A stretch of 58,242 nt of DNA from Hydrogenoanaerobacterium sp032017025. Its GTDB lineage: Bacteria; Bacillota; Clostridia; Oscillospirales; Ruminococcaceae. Made by a program: the position numbers and the translations under genes. Position 1 is the stretch's first letter, and each line of letters opens with the position of its first letter. The notes beneath the pieces were generated by a model, which worked only from the letters and a program-made list of their open reading frames with translations, ran no database searches and had not been told where the DNA came from. Below, piece after piece: positions 35,357 to 44,190 of the stretch. Where the stretch lies: positions 1-58,242 of the forward strand of contig NZ_DALZQO010000020.1 of the NCBI RefSeq assembly GCF_032017025.1, given 5' to 3'.

Positions 35357-36745
35357 ATGCCAAATATGGCTCCGAAAAAAGTTCCCATGCCGGAACAGGA
35401 CCCGAATATCAGAAATAAAAATTTTGAAGAGGTTGCCGAAGGCTATACCGCAGATATGGCAATTGAAGAGGCGACTCGCTGCCTGAACTGCAAACATAAA
35501 CCCTGCGTAAACGGCTGCCCGGTCAATGTTCGCATCCCCGAGTTTATCTCACAGGTTGCTGCAGGCAACTTTGCCGAAGCGTATAAAACGATTACCAGCA
35601 CCAATGCGCTGCCTGCTGTCTGCGGCCGTGTCTGTCCGCAAGAGAACCAATGCGAAGGCAAGTGTGTGCGTGGTATTAAGGGCGAGCCTGTTGCAATTGG
35701 CAGGCTGGAGCGCTTTGTTGCAGACTGGTATATAGAAAATGGTACCGACAAGGTAGAAAAGCCAGCAAGCAACGGGCACAAGGTTGCGGTAATCGGTGCA
35801 GGCCCGGCAGGGCTTTCCTGCGCTGGCAGCCTGGCACAAAAGGGTTTCGAGGTCACAATCTTTGAGGCATTCCACACCGCTGGCGGCGTGCTAGTTTACG
35901 GAATCCCTGAGTTCCGTCTGCCTAAAGCAATTGTTGCAAAAGAGATTGATAAGCTCAAAGAGATGGGCGTTCAAATCATGACCAATATGGTTATGGGTAA
36001 GGTGCTGTCCATTGACGAACTGATGGGCGAAATGGGCTTTGAGGCTGTGTTCATTGGTTCCGGTGCAGGTCTTCCCAGCTTTATGGGCATTGAGGGCGAG
36101 GCATTGGTCGGTGTTTACTCTGCCAACGAGTATCTTACCAGAATCAACTTGATGAAAGCCTACAAAGAGGGTTACGATACCCCAATCGATAAATGTAAGA
36201 ATATTGCCATTGTGGGTGGAGGCAACGTTGCAATGGATGCTGCCCGCTGTGCAAAACGTATGGGCGCAGAGAACGTCTACATCATTTACCGCCGCTCTAT
36301 GGAGGAACTTCCCGCCCGTGCGGAGGAAGTGCACCATGCGAAGGAGGAGGGCATCATCTTCAAGCTGCTCACCAACCCCGTTCGCATTCTGCCCGATGAA
36401 GACGGCAGAGTTCGCGCAATCGAGTGCGTTGAGATGGAGCTTGGCGAGCCGGACGCGTCGGGTAGACGCAGACCGATCGAGATGGAAGGCTCCAACTTTG
36501 AACTGCCTGTTGACAGCGTGGTTATGTCCATTGGCACCTCCCCGAATCCACTGCTTCGCACTACTACCCCGGGGCTGGAAGCGAACAAACGCGGCTGCCT
36601 GGTTGCAGACGATAAGATGAACACTACCCGCGAGGGCGTGTTTGCGGGCGGTGACGCGGTTACCGGCGCGGCTACCGTTATTCTTGCAATGGGTGCAGGC
36701 AAGGTTGCTGCCGATTCCATTGAAGAATACATTCTAAATAAATAG
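35357..36745 (+). CDS. nfnB: NfnB-like (GltD-type) FAD/iron-sulfur subunit
   Basis: A 462-residue GltD-family flavoprotein. The N-terminus has the Cys clusters for two [4Fe-4S] centres (CLNCKHKPCVNGCPV and CGRVCPQENQCEGKC). The FAD site VIGAGPAGLSCAG, the NADP site IVGGGNVAMDAARCAKRMG, and the closing FAD segment GVFAGGDAVTGAATV follow. ATG 35357 has GGAGG 9 bases upstream. No glutamate synthase large subunit is nearby, and the DHOD-type partner directly upstream argues for NfnB and against a glutamate synthase role. Confidence 0.85.
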   Translation: MPNMAPKKVPMPEQDPNIRNKNFEEVAEGYTADMAIEEATRCLNCKHKPCVNGCPVNVRIPEFISQVAAGNFAEAYKTITSTNALPAVCGRVCPQENQCEGKCVRGIKGEPVAIGRLERFVADWYIENGTDKVEKPASNGHKVAVIGAGPAGLSCAGSLAQKGFEVTIFEAFHTAGGVLVYGIPEFRLPKAIVAKEIDKLKEMGVQIMTNMVMGKVLSIDELMGEMGFEAVFIGSGAGLPSFMGIEGEALVGVYSANEYLTRINLMKAYKEGYDTPIDKCKNIAIVGGGNVAMDAARCAKRMGAENVYIIYRRSMEELPARAEEVHHAKEEGIIFKLLTNPVRILPDEDGRVRAIECVEMELGEPDASGRRRPIEMEGSNFELPVDSVVMSIGTSPNPLLRTTTPGLEANKRGCLVADDKMNTTREGVFAGGDAVTGAATVILAMGAGKVAADSIEEYILNK

Positions 36746-36765
36746 TACAGATTATATTCTGCATA

Positions 36766-36800
36766 GAAAAAACCGACGGGCAATGGCTCGTCGGTTTTTT
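36766..36800 (+). terminator. Terminator of nfnAB
   Basis: AAAAAACCGACG and CGTCGGTTTTTT form the stem around a 10-base loop. Confidence 0.9.
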
Positions 36801-36830
36801 AATGCTTGCATTTTGTCCGCATTTTTTTCT

Positions 36831-36858
36831 TTGCACGCTCATATGATTATGGTAGGAT
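36831..36858 (+). promoter_or_regulatory. Promoter of the M23/M50 operon
   Basis: TTGCAC (36831-36836), a 16-base spacer and TAGGAT (36853-36858) with TGG before it. Confidence 0.45.
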
Positions 36859-36886
36859 AAAACCCAAAAGCAAAGGAGCGTTTGCA

Positions 36887-37873
36887 ATGATGAGCAGAGC
36901 GGATAAAGACCAAGCAAGAACAAGAACAACGCGCCGGCAAAGTGGGCAGCCACAGCGCCAAGATTCGGTGCTTTCTGCTATGCTTGCACAAATTACGGTA
37001 TGTTTGATTTTGCTCGCTTTGGCGTACTGCCTCAAGCTGTCGGGGCTGCCTTTATACGAAAACGCGCGCACGGCCATGGGTGAGCTGCTGGGGCAGGAGC
37101 TGCATTTCAGCTTTATCGACGATGTGATGCGCCAGTGGAACATACAGCTTCCAGTCTGGTCGGATAAAAAGGAACCGGAAACAATTCAGCCGCAGCAGGA
37201 AGCCCCCTCCTCACCGGCAAGCACTGAGCCTGCACAGTCGCAGGCCATTGATTCAGAGCTTGCAGGATATATCGAACAGTATTTGCCAAAAGAAACCGAG
37301 CCGGAGATTACGACCGATGAACTTACCGAAGAGGAGAGCAAGCCCCAAACGAATACAAACACATCGGGTGAAGAAAAACAAGACGGGCAGGGGGGCGGAA
37401 TCAACCCTGTCCGTCTTGTTGGCACACAGAAGAGATTAAGCGCGCCCGGCACGGCGACGCTTTCGCCTTTTTTTATAACAGACAAGCCTACCCTGCCTGT
37501 AAAGCTTGGTACACTTACAGGCCATTTTGGGTTTCGCAGGCATCCCATTACAGGGAAAGACGATTTTCACACAGGTGTTGATATCGCCGCGCCTTCGGGA
37601 ACCCCTATTTCGGCAGTATTACCGGGAACAGTCAGCGAAATTGGCAACTCTGCAATCTATGGCAACTTCATTGTCATTCAGCACAGCACCGGCCTAGAGA
37701 CTGCCTATTGCCATTGCAGTGAGATTCTCGCGCCTGCGGGTGCGGTTATACGTCAGGGTGAGGTCGTTGCGAAAGTGGGCAGTACGGGGCTTTCTACCGG
37801 CAACCATGTCCATCTCGAGTTCCGTGTGAACGGCTTGCAGGCGAATCCTGCGTGGGTGTACGATGAGTTTTAA
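36887..37873 (+). CDS. Membrane-anchored M23 (LytM-type) peptidase, SpoIVFA-like position
   Basis: A 328-residue protein. It has a polar N-terminus, one membrane helix at about residues 29-47, an acidic Pro/Glu/Gln linker, and a C-terminal LytM domain. The zinc and active-site residues are present: H228 and D232 in FHTGVD, and H307/H309 in HVHLEF. It overlaps the next gene, an M50 protease, by 11 bases. The M23-M50 pair mirrors spoIVFA-spoIVFB, where the first regulates the second during spore formation, but SpoIVFA of Bacillus has lost the catalytic residues. ATG 36887 follows AAAGGAG. Confidence 0.75.
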   Translation: MMSRADKDQARTRTTRRQSGQPQRQDSVLSAMLAQITVCLILLALAYCLKLSGLPLYENARTAMGELLGQELHFSFIDDVMRQWNIQLPVWSDKKEPETIQPQQEAPSSPASTEPAQSQAIDSELAGYIEQYLPKETEPEITTDELTEEESKPQTNTNTSGEEKQDGQGGGINPVRLVGTQKRLSAPGTATLSPFFITDKPTLPVKLGTLTGHFGFRRHPITGKDDFHTGVDIAAPSGTPISAVLPGTVSEIGNSAIYGNFIVIQHSTGLETAYCHCSEILAPAGAVIRQGEVVAKVGSTGLSTGNHVHLEFRVNGLQANPAWVYDEF

Positions 37874-38456
37874 TCTATTGGGTGTTACCGTCAGTGTAAG
37901 TTATCCATTTTTAGCGGTGCTGGCAGCCTTTTTAAGCTTGGATAAAACAGGACTTGGCGGACAGATGTTCTGTGCTGCGTTGATGCATGAGCTGGGGCAC
38001 CTCACAGTAATGTACCTGTTTGGTCAGCCACCAAAAAGTATCAACTTTGTATCGTTTGGCATCCGCATTTGCAAGAGACAGAGTACGAAGATATCTTACG
38101 GTAAAGAAATGCTTATTTTTTTAGCGGGACCTCTCGTCAATTTTATTTCCGCGGCAATTATATGGGCGGTAAATGGTAAGGTGATGACACAGCTTGCACT
38201 AGTACACCTTTTGCTTGGGCTGTTCAACCTTTTACCCATCGGTGCGCTGGATGGCGGAATGGTGGTACAGAATTTGGCGCGCTGCTTTGCAAGTCCACGC
38301 ACGGTCGCGGTCATCTCCTTCACCGTGTCGCTGCTATTCCTGCTGCCCATCGCTCTTGCATCGATTGTTCTTACCATACAGGGAAAAGGGAACATCACTT
38401 TGATCGTTACCTCGTTTTATCTCGCCTTTACCATATTTGTTCATAAGGGGGAATAA
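37863..38456 (+). CDS. spoIVFB: M50-family intramembrane metalloprotease, SpoIVFB-like
   Basis: A 197-residue membrane protease. The zinc motif HELGH is at residues 42-46 in a membrane helix, and the third ligand lies in NLLPIGALDGG. Four to six hydrophobic segments are visible. The size fits the short SpoIVFB-type enzymes, which have no PDZ domain; Bacillus SpoIVFB cuts pro-sigma-K. The start overlaps the M23 gene, which suggests a fixed ratio. It is placed before two radical-SAM-related genes as in many clostridia. Confidence 0.8.
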   Translation: MSFNLLGVTVSVSYPFLAVLAAFLSLDKTGLGGQMFCAALMHELGHLTVMYLFGQPPKSINFVSFGIRICKRQSTKISYGKEMLIFLAGPLVNFISAAIIWAVNGKVMTQLALVHLLLGLFNLLPIGALDGGMVVQNLARCFASPRTVAVISFTVSLLFLLPIALASIVLTIQGKGNITLIVTSFYLAFTIFVHKGE

Positions 38457-38545
38457 TGCTTTTTGTTGAAAAAATCTTCGATTTGCTGTATGATAAACAA
38501 GATAATATCAAACAGCAGGTAACTGCGGTTTGTTTGGAGGTTTCA

Positions 38546-40387
38546 ATGGAGAGCATCAAAACACAGTTAGATAAAATTCTGCTCAAAGTTCAGCGCCCCG
38601 CGCGCTATGTGGGCGGCGAACTGAACAGTGTGGTGAAGCAGCATGACAAGGTGGATTTCCGCTTTGCGTTTTGCTTCCCCGATACCTACGAGGTGGGCAT
38701 GTCTCACCTTGGCATGAAAATTTTGTATTCACAGCTCAACGAGATGGACGGAGTGTGGTGTGAGCGCGTATTTGCGCCCGAATCCGACATGGAAAAGCTG
38801 ATGCGCGAAAACCATATCCCGCTTTATGGCCTCGAGAGTATGGACCCTATTGCAAATTTCGATATGATCGGCTTTACCTTGCAGTATGAGATGAGCTTTA
38901 CCGCTGTACTCAATATGCTTGACCTCGCGGGTGTGCCTGTGCGCAGTGAAAACCGCGACAGCCTTGCACCGCTGGTTGTTGCGGGCGGCCCCTGTACATG
39001 CAACCCCGAGCCCATCGCCGATTTTATTGATTTGTTTATGCTTGGTGAAGGCGAGGAGGTACTGCCCGAGCTGGTAAATGCTTACCGCAAAGCGAAAGCG
39101 GAGGGGCTTTCCAAAGCGGAGTTTCTCAAAATTGCGGCACACATTCAGGGTGTATACGTGCCGTCTCTCTACGAGTTCAGCTACAACGAGGACAGTACGA
39201 TTAAAGAGATTACTCCGCATGAGGGGGCGCCTGCTGTGGTCACCAAGCGGATTATTAAGGATTTGGACAAGGTCTATTTCCCCAAAGAGTTCATCGTACC
39301 GTTTGTAGAACCGGTGCACGACCGTTCTATGGTTGAGGTGCTGCGCGGCTGCATCCGCGGCTGCCGCTTCTGCCAAGCTGGCTTTATTTACCGCCCGTTC
39401 CGCGAAAAATCACCCGAAACTCTTAACAAAAACGGTTGGGACCTTACCTGCAGTACAGGCTACGACGAAATTTCGCTTTCTTCACTCTCTACCAGTGACT
39501 ACTCGGGGTTGGAAGAGTTGCTCGACAAAATGCTAGTCTGGACGGATAAGGAGCAGGTAAACCTGAGCCTTCCGTCATTGCGCGTCGATAATTTCTCTGA
39601 AAAACTGCTGGAGCAGATTGCGAAGGTGCGCAAAAGCGGGCTCACCTTTGCACCCGAGGCAGGCACCCAGCGCATGCGCGATGTCATCAACAAAAACGTT
39701 ACCGAAGAAGAGGTCATTCGCACCTGCACTACGGCGTTTCAAGGCGGCTACACCGCGGTGAAGCTTTACTTTATGCTGGGTCTGCCCACCGAAACCAATG
39801 AGGATTTAGCGGGCATTGTCGACCTTGCACAAAAGGTGGTAGACCTTTACTATGCCTTGCCCAATAAACCCAAGGGCAGGGGCGTAACCGTGTCCGTCAG
39901 CCTTGCGGGCTTTGTACCTAAGCCGTTTACTCCGTTCCAATTCGAGCCGCAGGCGACCATGGCGGAACTACAGGAAAAGCAGAAATATCTGCTTTCCTGC
40001 GTGACCAGCCGTAAGATCAATGTAAAATACCACGATTCCAAAACCAGCGTGCTCGAGGGTGTTTTTGCCCGTGGAGACCGTCGCCTGTGCAGTGTACTCG
40101 AAACCGCGTGGCGCAGTGGTTGCAACCTCGACGGTTGGGACAATCACTTTAAATATGAAAACTGGATGCAGGCATTTGAAGCATGCGGCGTTGATCCGAC
40201 GTTTTACGCCAACCGTACCCGTTCCTACGACGAGGTTATGCCGTGGGATCACCTCGATTACGGTGTGACCAAACGCTTCCTCATCGAAGAAAATAAAAAG
40301 GCACATGCCGATGCCGTCACCCCGCACTGCCGTTTAAAATGCAGTGCCTGTGGTGCAAATAAGCTCAGCGGGGGGTGCAATTTCTAA
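38546..40387 (+). CDS. B12-binding-like radical SAM protein, TIGR03960 family
   Basis: A 613-residue protein of a conserved clostridial radical SAM family. The N-terminal part (FAFCFPDTYEVGMSHLGMKIL) resembles the cobalamin-binding-like region. The [4Fe-4S] motif is C-IRG-C-RF-C within RGCIRGCRFCQAG at about residues 267-277. ATG 38546 follows TTTGGAGG; an upstream start at 38456 would run into the M50 stop without a site. It is always paired with the next gene (TIGR03936). The reaction is not established. Confidence 0.88.
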   Translation: MESIKTQLDKILLKVQRPARYVGGELNSVVKQHDKVDFRFAFCFPDTYEVGMSHLGMKILYSQLNEMDGVWCERVFAPESDMEKLMRENHIPLYGLESMDPIANFDMIGFTLQYEMSFTAVLNMLDLAGVPVRSENRDSLAPLVVAGGPCTCNPEPIADFIDLFMLGEGEEVLPELVNAYRKAKAEGLSKAEFLKIAAHIQGVYVPSLYEFSYNEDSTIKEITPHEGAPAVVTKRIIKDLDKVYFPKEFIVPFVEPVHDRSMVEVLRGCIRGCRFCQAGFIYRPFREKSPETLNKNGWDLTCSTGYDEISLSSLSTSDYSGLEELLDKMLVWTDKEQVNLSLPSLRVDNFSEKLLEQIAKVRKSGLTFAPEAGTQRMRDVINKNVTEEEVIRTCTTAFQGGYTAVKLYFMLGLPTETNEDLAGIVDLAQKVVDLYYALPNKPKGRGVTVSVSLAGFVPKPFTPFQFEPQATMAELQEKQKYLLSCVTSRKINVKYHDSKTSVLEGVFARGDRRLCSVLETAWRSGCNLDGWDNHFKYENWMQAFEACGVDPTFYANRTRSYDEVMPWDHLDYGVTKRFLIEENKKAHADAVTPHCRLKCSACGANKLSGGCNF

Positions 40388-41070
40388 TGGATATGTCAAA
40401 CGTTCGCGATATTCGTGTGTTTTATACCCGCCGCGATGCCGCAAAATACATCTCTCATCTTGATATCAACCGCTGCTTCCAGCGTGCTTTGGCACGTTCA
40501 CATCTGCCTGTTTGGTATACTCAGGGCTTCAACCCGCACATCTACATCACATTTGCTATGCCTACTCCGCTTGGCTACGAGAGCGATTGTGAAACGATGG
40601 ATTTGCGCGTGATCGAGGAAATCTCTATGAACGAGATCAAAGACCGCCTTAATGCAGCGTTGCCGATGGGGTTTCGCGTCTACAAGGTTGCTGCGCCCGT
40701 ACACAAGCCCGATGATATTGCAGTTTGCGACTATCAGGTTTTAGCGTCTGCCCCGCATAAGACAGGTGCTGAACTTGAAGTAATGTTCCGTGAAATGCTC
40801 ACCCGAGATACAATTCTTGTAGAGAAGAAAACCAAGAAGGGCTTTAAGGAGATTGATCTGAAGCCGTTCATTGAGCTGAAAAGTCTTGAGGCAGAGGATG
40901 ACGGAATCCGTCTGGTGCTGCGTTTGGCGGCCGGTACCACCATAAACATTAACCCTACATTGGTGTTTGACGCATTTTCAAAGCTGTGTGATGTAGAACT
41001 GGATTGCATTCGTGTGAAAAAGCTGCAGGTTTATACCGACAACCCCATAAAAGACGAGTTTTTTGAATAA
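40387..41070 (+). CDS. DUF2344 / TIGR03936 protein, radical-SAM-linked
   Basis: A 227-residue protein of DUF2344. Its start MDMSNVRDIRVFYTRRDAAKYISHLDINRCFQRALARS is the family hallmark. Its ATG shares a base with the previous stop (TAATG). In other species this domain is fused to the C-terminus of the radical SAM protein encoded upstream, so the two act together. Ribonuclease G often follows in related genomes but is absent here. The function is unknown. Confidence 0.88.
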   Translation: MDMSNVRDIRVFYTRRDAAKYISHLDINRCFQRALARSHLPVWYTQGFNPHIYITFAMPTPLGYESDCETMDLRVIEEISMNEIKDRLNAALPMGFRVYKVAAPVHKPDDIAVCDYQVLASAPHKTGAELEVMFREMLTRDTILVEKKTKKGFKEIDLKPFIELKSLEAEDDGIRLVLRLAAGTTININPTLVFDAFSKLCDVELDCIRVKKLQVYTDNPIKDEFFE

Positions 41071-41076
41071 AACCCC

Positions 41077-41105
41077 TTGCATTCATGTACAGGATATGGT
41101 ATTCT
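41077..41105 (+). promoter_or_regulatory. Promoter of rplS
   Basis: TTGCAT (41077-41082), a 17-base spacer and TATTCT (41100-41105) preceded by TGG. Start near 41112. Confidence 0.65.
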
Positions 41106-41111
41106 ATTAAG

Positions 41112-41245
41112 GCATTTAGTGGCCGCTTTGCGCCTTGCGCAAGGTGGGGATTAATGCCCGGTCAATGACCGTGACATTAAAGCGGGCAGTCCTCTGTCAC
41201 TGGTTTAGTGAGAATGAATGTCTGAAATATAAGGAGGAAGTATCA
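41112..41245 (+). promoter_or_regulatory. Structured L19 (rplS) mRNA leader
   Basis: The 134-base leader contains TGCGCCTTGCGCA, CGGTCAATGACCG and a GTGACA/TGTCAC stem. An autoregulatory leader recognised by L19 is known in Firmicutes. This one has a similar place and size, but I could not match the consensus by eye. Confidence 0.5.
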
Positions 41246-41590
41246 ATGGATGCTTTAAAACTCATTGCACAGGATTCGATTAAATCCGAAGCTCCTGTAG
41301 TAGAAATCGGTGACACCGTCAAGGTTCACGTAAAAATCAAAGAGGGCGACAGAGAGAGAATCCAGTTGTTCGAAGGCACCGTCATTGCGAAAAGACATGG
41401 TGGCGTAGCTGAGACTTTCACTGTCAGACGTGTTGCACATGGCTGCGGCGTTGAAAGAGTTTTCCCGGTTCATTCCCCGAATGTTGACAAGGTTGAGGTT
41501 GTCAGACACGGTAAAGTACGCAGAAGCAAACTGTATTACCTGCGTGACAGAGTTGGTAAGGCTGCAAAAGTTAAAGAGCAACTTCGCTAA
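41246..41590 (+). CDS. rplS: Ribosomal protein L19
   Basis: The 114-residue L19 of the large subunit, at the 30S-50S interface. It has the family segments GDTVKVHVKIKEGDRERIQLFEG, TVRRVAHGCGVERVFPVHSP and RRSKLYYLRDRVGKAAKVKE. ATG 41246 lies 9 bases after AAGGAGG. The usual partners rimM and trmD are not upstream. It is closed by its own terminator. Confidence 0.97.
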   Translation: MDALKLIAQDSIKSEAPVVEIGDTVKVHVKIKEGDRERIQLFEGTVIAKRHGGVAETFTVRRVAHGCGVERVFPVHSPNVDKVEVVRHGKVRRSKLYYLRDRVGKAAKVKEQLR

Positions 41591-41598
41591 TGAATGCA

Positions 41599-41624
41599 AA
41601 AGGGACGTATTTTCGTCCCTTTTG
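41599..41624 (+). terminator. Terminator of rplS
   Basis: AAAGGGACG, TATTTT, CGTCCCTTTT. Confidence 0.9.
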
Positions 41625-41679
41625 TTGTTTATATAGAGCTTTTTATGATATATCTTAAGGTGGAAAGGCGGTTTGATCG

Positions 41680-42252
41680 ATGGAAGAAAGGGAAAACAGC
41701 ATACCGGGGAGCGAACGGCAAAAAAATCGCCTATTTGTTAGAAGCGCTTACGAATGGGTGGAATCCATTGCGTTTGCAGTAATCACTGTCGTGCTTATCT
41801 TTACCTTTCTGTTCCGCATTGTCGGGGTAGAGGGGCAGTCGATGGAGCCGACGCTGCACAACGGTAATTTCATCGTGATTTCCGACCTGTTTTTTGAACC
41901 CCGCAACAACGATGTTGTGGTTATCACGCCTACGGCAAGCTTTGATGTTCCCATTGTCAAACGTGTTATCGCAACAAGTGGGCAGACAGTGGATATCGAT
42001 TTTAAAAAAGGTGTGGTATATGTTGATGGCGAAGCGCTGGATGAGCCGTATATTGCCGAGCCCACCAATCTATACTATGATATGAGATTTCCGCAGACAG
42101 TACCCGAAGGCTGCATTTTTGTAATGGGCGACAACCGCAATCACTCGCTCGATAGCCGCGACAGCAGCATTGGCATGGTAGATACGCGTTATGTGCTTGG
42201 CAAGGCTCTGCTGCGCATTCTGCCCGTTACACAGATTGGCGCTATTCGCTGA
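41680..42252 (+). CDS. lepB: Signal peptidase I
   Basis: A 190-residue membrane protease that removes signal peptides on the outer face. It has a single N-terminal helix (about 28-46), the nucleophile S54 in QSMEPTL, the general base K94 in VKRVIA, and the conserved GDNRNHSLDSR. It is the short Gram-positive form. It starts the group lepB-rbgA-rnhB-yraN, which follows rplS in many Firmicutes. Confidence 0.95.
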   Translation: MEERENSIPGSERQKNRLFVRSAYEWVESIAFAVITVVLIFTFLFRIVGVEGQSMEPTLHNGNFIVISDLFFEPRNNDVVVITPTASFDVPIVKRVIATSGQTVDIDFKKGVVYVDGEALDEPYIAEPTNLYYDMRFPQTVPEGCIFVMGDNRNHSLDSRDSSIGMVDTRYVLGKALLRILPVTQIGAIR

Positions 42253-42294
42253 CGGAAAGATACCAGGACGAAACCTGCAAGGAGGAACAAAACA

Positions 42295-43173
42295 ATGACT
42301 GAGATACCATCCATTCAGTGGTTTCCGGGGCATATGGCAAAAACACGGCGGCTAATGCAGGCGAACCTGCCGCTTGTTGATATTATTATTGAGCTGACCG
42401 ACGCGCGCATTCCTGCATCCAGCCGCAACCCCGAAATTGATAAGCTGACTGGGGGCAAGCCCAGAATTGTGCTGCTCAATAAATGCGACGCAGCCGACGA
42501 ACGTATCGTTGCAAAGTGGTGCGATTTCTATAAAAAGCAGGGTGTGGCGGCGCTGCCCACCGACTGCCGGAGCGGCAGAGGGCTGGGGCAGTTTATTCCG
42601 CTGGTTAAAGAGGTGCTCAGCGATGAACTTGCCCGCCGTGAACAGAAGGGAATGTCCGGTAAGCCGATCCGCATGATGATCGTCGGCATTCCCAATGCGG
42701 GCAAATCCTCGTTTATCAACCGCATGGCAAACTCCAAGCGTACTAAAGTGGAAGACCGCCCCGGTGTTACGCGCGGCAAGCAGTGGGTGAGCCTTGATAA
42801 GGGCTTTGACCTGCTTGATATGCCCGGTGTTTTGTGGCCGAAATTTGAAGACCCCTTGGTGGGCGAACGCCTTGCATTTACCGGCGCGGTTAAGGATGAT
42901 GTAATTGACATTGAGCTGCTGGCAATGCGCCTGCTTGATCGGCTAAACCGCGATTACCATAGCCTGCTGTGCGCACGCTACAACCTCACCGATGACGAAA
43001 CCGCAGATATCGAGCCATATGATTTGCTCACGCTTGTAGGCAGAAAGCGCGGTATGCTCATTTCACGCGGTGAGGTTAACACCGAACGTGCCGCAATTAT
43101 GGTGCTCGATGAATTCCGCAGCGGAACAATCGGTCGCATTACGCTGGAAAGCCCGCCGGAGGCAGACGCATGA
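42295..43173 (+). CDS. rbgA: Ribosome assembly GTPase RbgA (YlqF)
   Basis: A 292-residue circularly permuted GTPase that completes the 50S subunit. The order is permuted as in the family: G4 NKCD (about 61-64) comes before G1 GIPNAGKSS (about 131-139), then G3 DMPG near 176. The N-terminus IQWFPGHMAKTRR is diagnostic. AAGGAGG precedes the ATG. It overlaps rnhB by 4 bases. Confidence 0.95.
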   Translation: MTEIPSIQWFPGHMAKTRRLMQANLPLVDIIIELTDARIPASSRNPEIDKLTGGKPRIVLLNKCDAADERIVAKWCDFYKKQGVAALPTDCRSGRGLGQFIPLVKEVLSDELARREQKGMSGKPIRMMIVGIPNAGKSSFINRMANSKRTKVEDRPGVTRGKQWVSLDKGFDLLDMPGVLWPKFEDPLVGERLAFTGAVKDDVIDIELLAMRLLDRLNRDYHSLLCARYNLTDDETADIEPYDLLTLVGRKRGMLISRGEVNTERAAIMVLDEFRSGTIGRITLESPPEADA

Positions 43174-43784
43174 GCCTGTACGAATTTGAAAAACAAGCCT
43201 ACGAAAAGCACGGCTTTCATACGATATGCGGCATCGACGAGGCGGGCAGAGGTCCTTTGGCCGGCCCCGTCTATGCCGCTGCTGTCATTTTACCCCGCGA
43301 TATCGAAATTGAGGGGCTTAACGATTCCAAAAAGCTTTCTGAGAAAAAACGGGAGCTTCTTTTTCAGGAGATTATTAACAAGGCGCTGGCATTTCGCATC
43401 GAGGCGGTAGAGGAGCAGGTCATCGATGAAATTAACATCCTAAACGCCACTATGCTCGGTATGAAGCGCGCGGCGGAGGGGCTTTCCATAAAGCCCGATA
43501 TCGCTTACATAGACGGCAACAAATGCCCCGAACTGCACGGTATTCCCGCCGAATTTGTCATCGGCGGCGATGCAAAGTCTGCTTCCATAGCGGCGGCATC
43601 CATTCTTGCCAAGGTCAGCCGTGATCACTACATGCTCGAGCTGGCAAAGCAGTATCCGCAGTATCAGTTTGAACGCCACAAGGGCTACGGTACCAAGCTG
43701 CATTACGAAATGCTTGCGCAGTACGGCATTTCACCCATTCATCGGCGCAGCTTTTTGAAAAAATTGATGGGGGCGGGTAAGTGA
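43170..43784 (+). CDS. rnhB: Ribonuclease HII
   Basis: A 204-residue enzyme that removes ribonucleotides from DNA and RNA-DNA hybrids. GIDEAGRGPLAGPV starts at residue 21 with the first two acidic metal ligands. YIDGNK and the region SIAAASILAKVSRD complete the DEDD set. It overlaps both neighbours by 4 bases, so rbgA-rnhB-yraN is translated as one chain. Confidence 0.95.
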   Translation: MSLYEFEKQAYEKHGFHTICGIDEAGRGPLAGPVYAAAVILPRDIEIEGLNDSKKLSEKKRELLFQEIINKALAFRIEAVEEQVIDEINILNATMLGMKRAAEGLSIKPDIAYIDGNKCPELHGIPAEFVIGGDAKSASIAAASILAKVSRDHYMLELAKQYPQYQFERHKGYGTKLHYEMLAQYGISPIHRRSFLKKLMGAGK

Positions 43785-44167
43785 AAGCCGTTGAACTCGG
43801 CCGCATTGGCGAAGAATATGCCGTAAGCTATCTGCAACAAGCAGGGCTAAGGGTTGCCACACGCAATTTTCACTCCGCTTTCGGTGAAATTGACATTATT
43901 GCCGAAAATGAGCAGTATATTGTGTTTGTAGAGGTAAAAACCCGCGCACAGAACTGCCTTGGCGCACCGGCAGATGCAGTAGGGCGGCAAAAGCAGCGGC
44001 GTATTATAAAAACGGCCGCCTGTTACCTGCTGGAGCACCCATGCGAGCTGCAGCCGCGTTTTGATGTGATTGAGATTCTAACTGCGTCAGACGGCAAGGT
44101 GATCAGCTGCAACCATTTCAAAAACGCGTTCTGGGCACAGTCAGGTGCAGATGTTTTTTGCTTGTGA
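43781..44167 (+). CDS. yraN: UPF0102 protein YraN, endonuclease-like
   Basis: A 128-residue UPF0102 protein with the restriction-endonuclease-like core GRIGEEYAVSYLQ, FGEIDIIAE and VFVEVKTR (D and ExK active-site pattern). Its biological target is unknown. It begins with GTG overlapping the rnhB stop; this gene order is common in bacteria. Confidence 0.9.
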   Translation: MKAVELGRIGEEYAVSYLQQAGLRVATRNFHSAFGEIDIIAENEQYIVFVEVKTRAQNCLGAPADAVGRQKQRRIIKTAACYLLEHPCELQPRFDVIEILTASDGKVISCNHFKNAFWAQSGADVFCL

Positions 44168-44190
44168 ATTTTGAGAGGGGTAAGTGAGCT

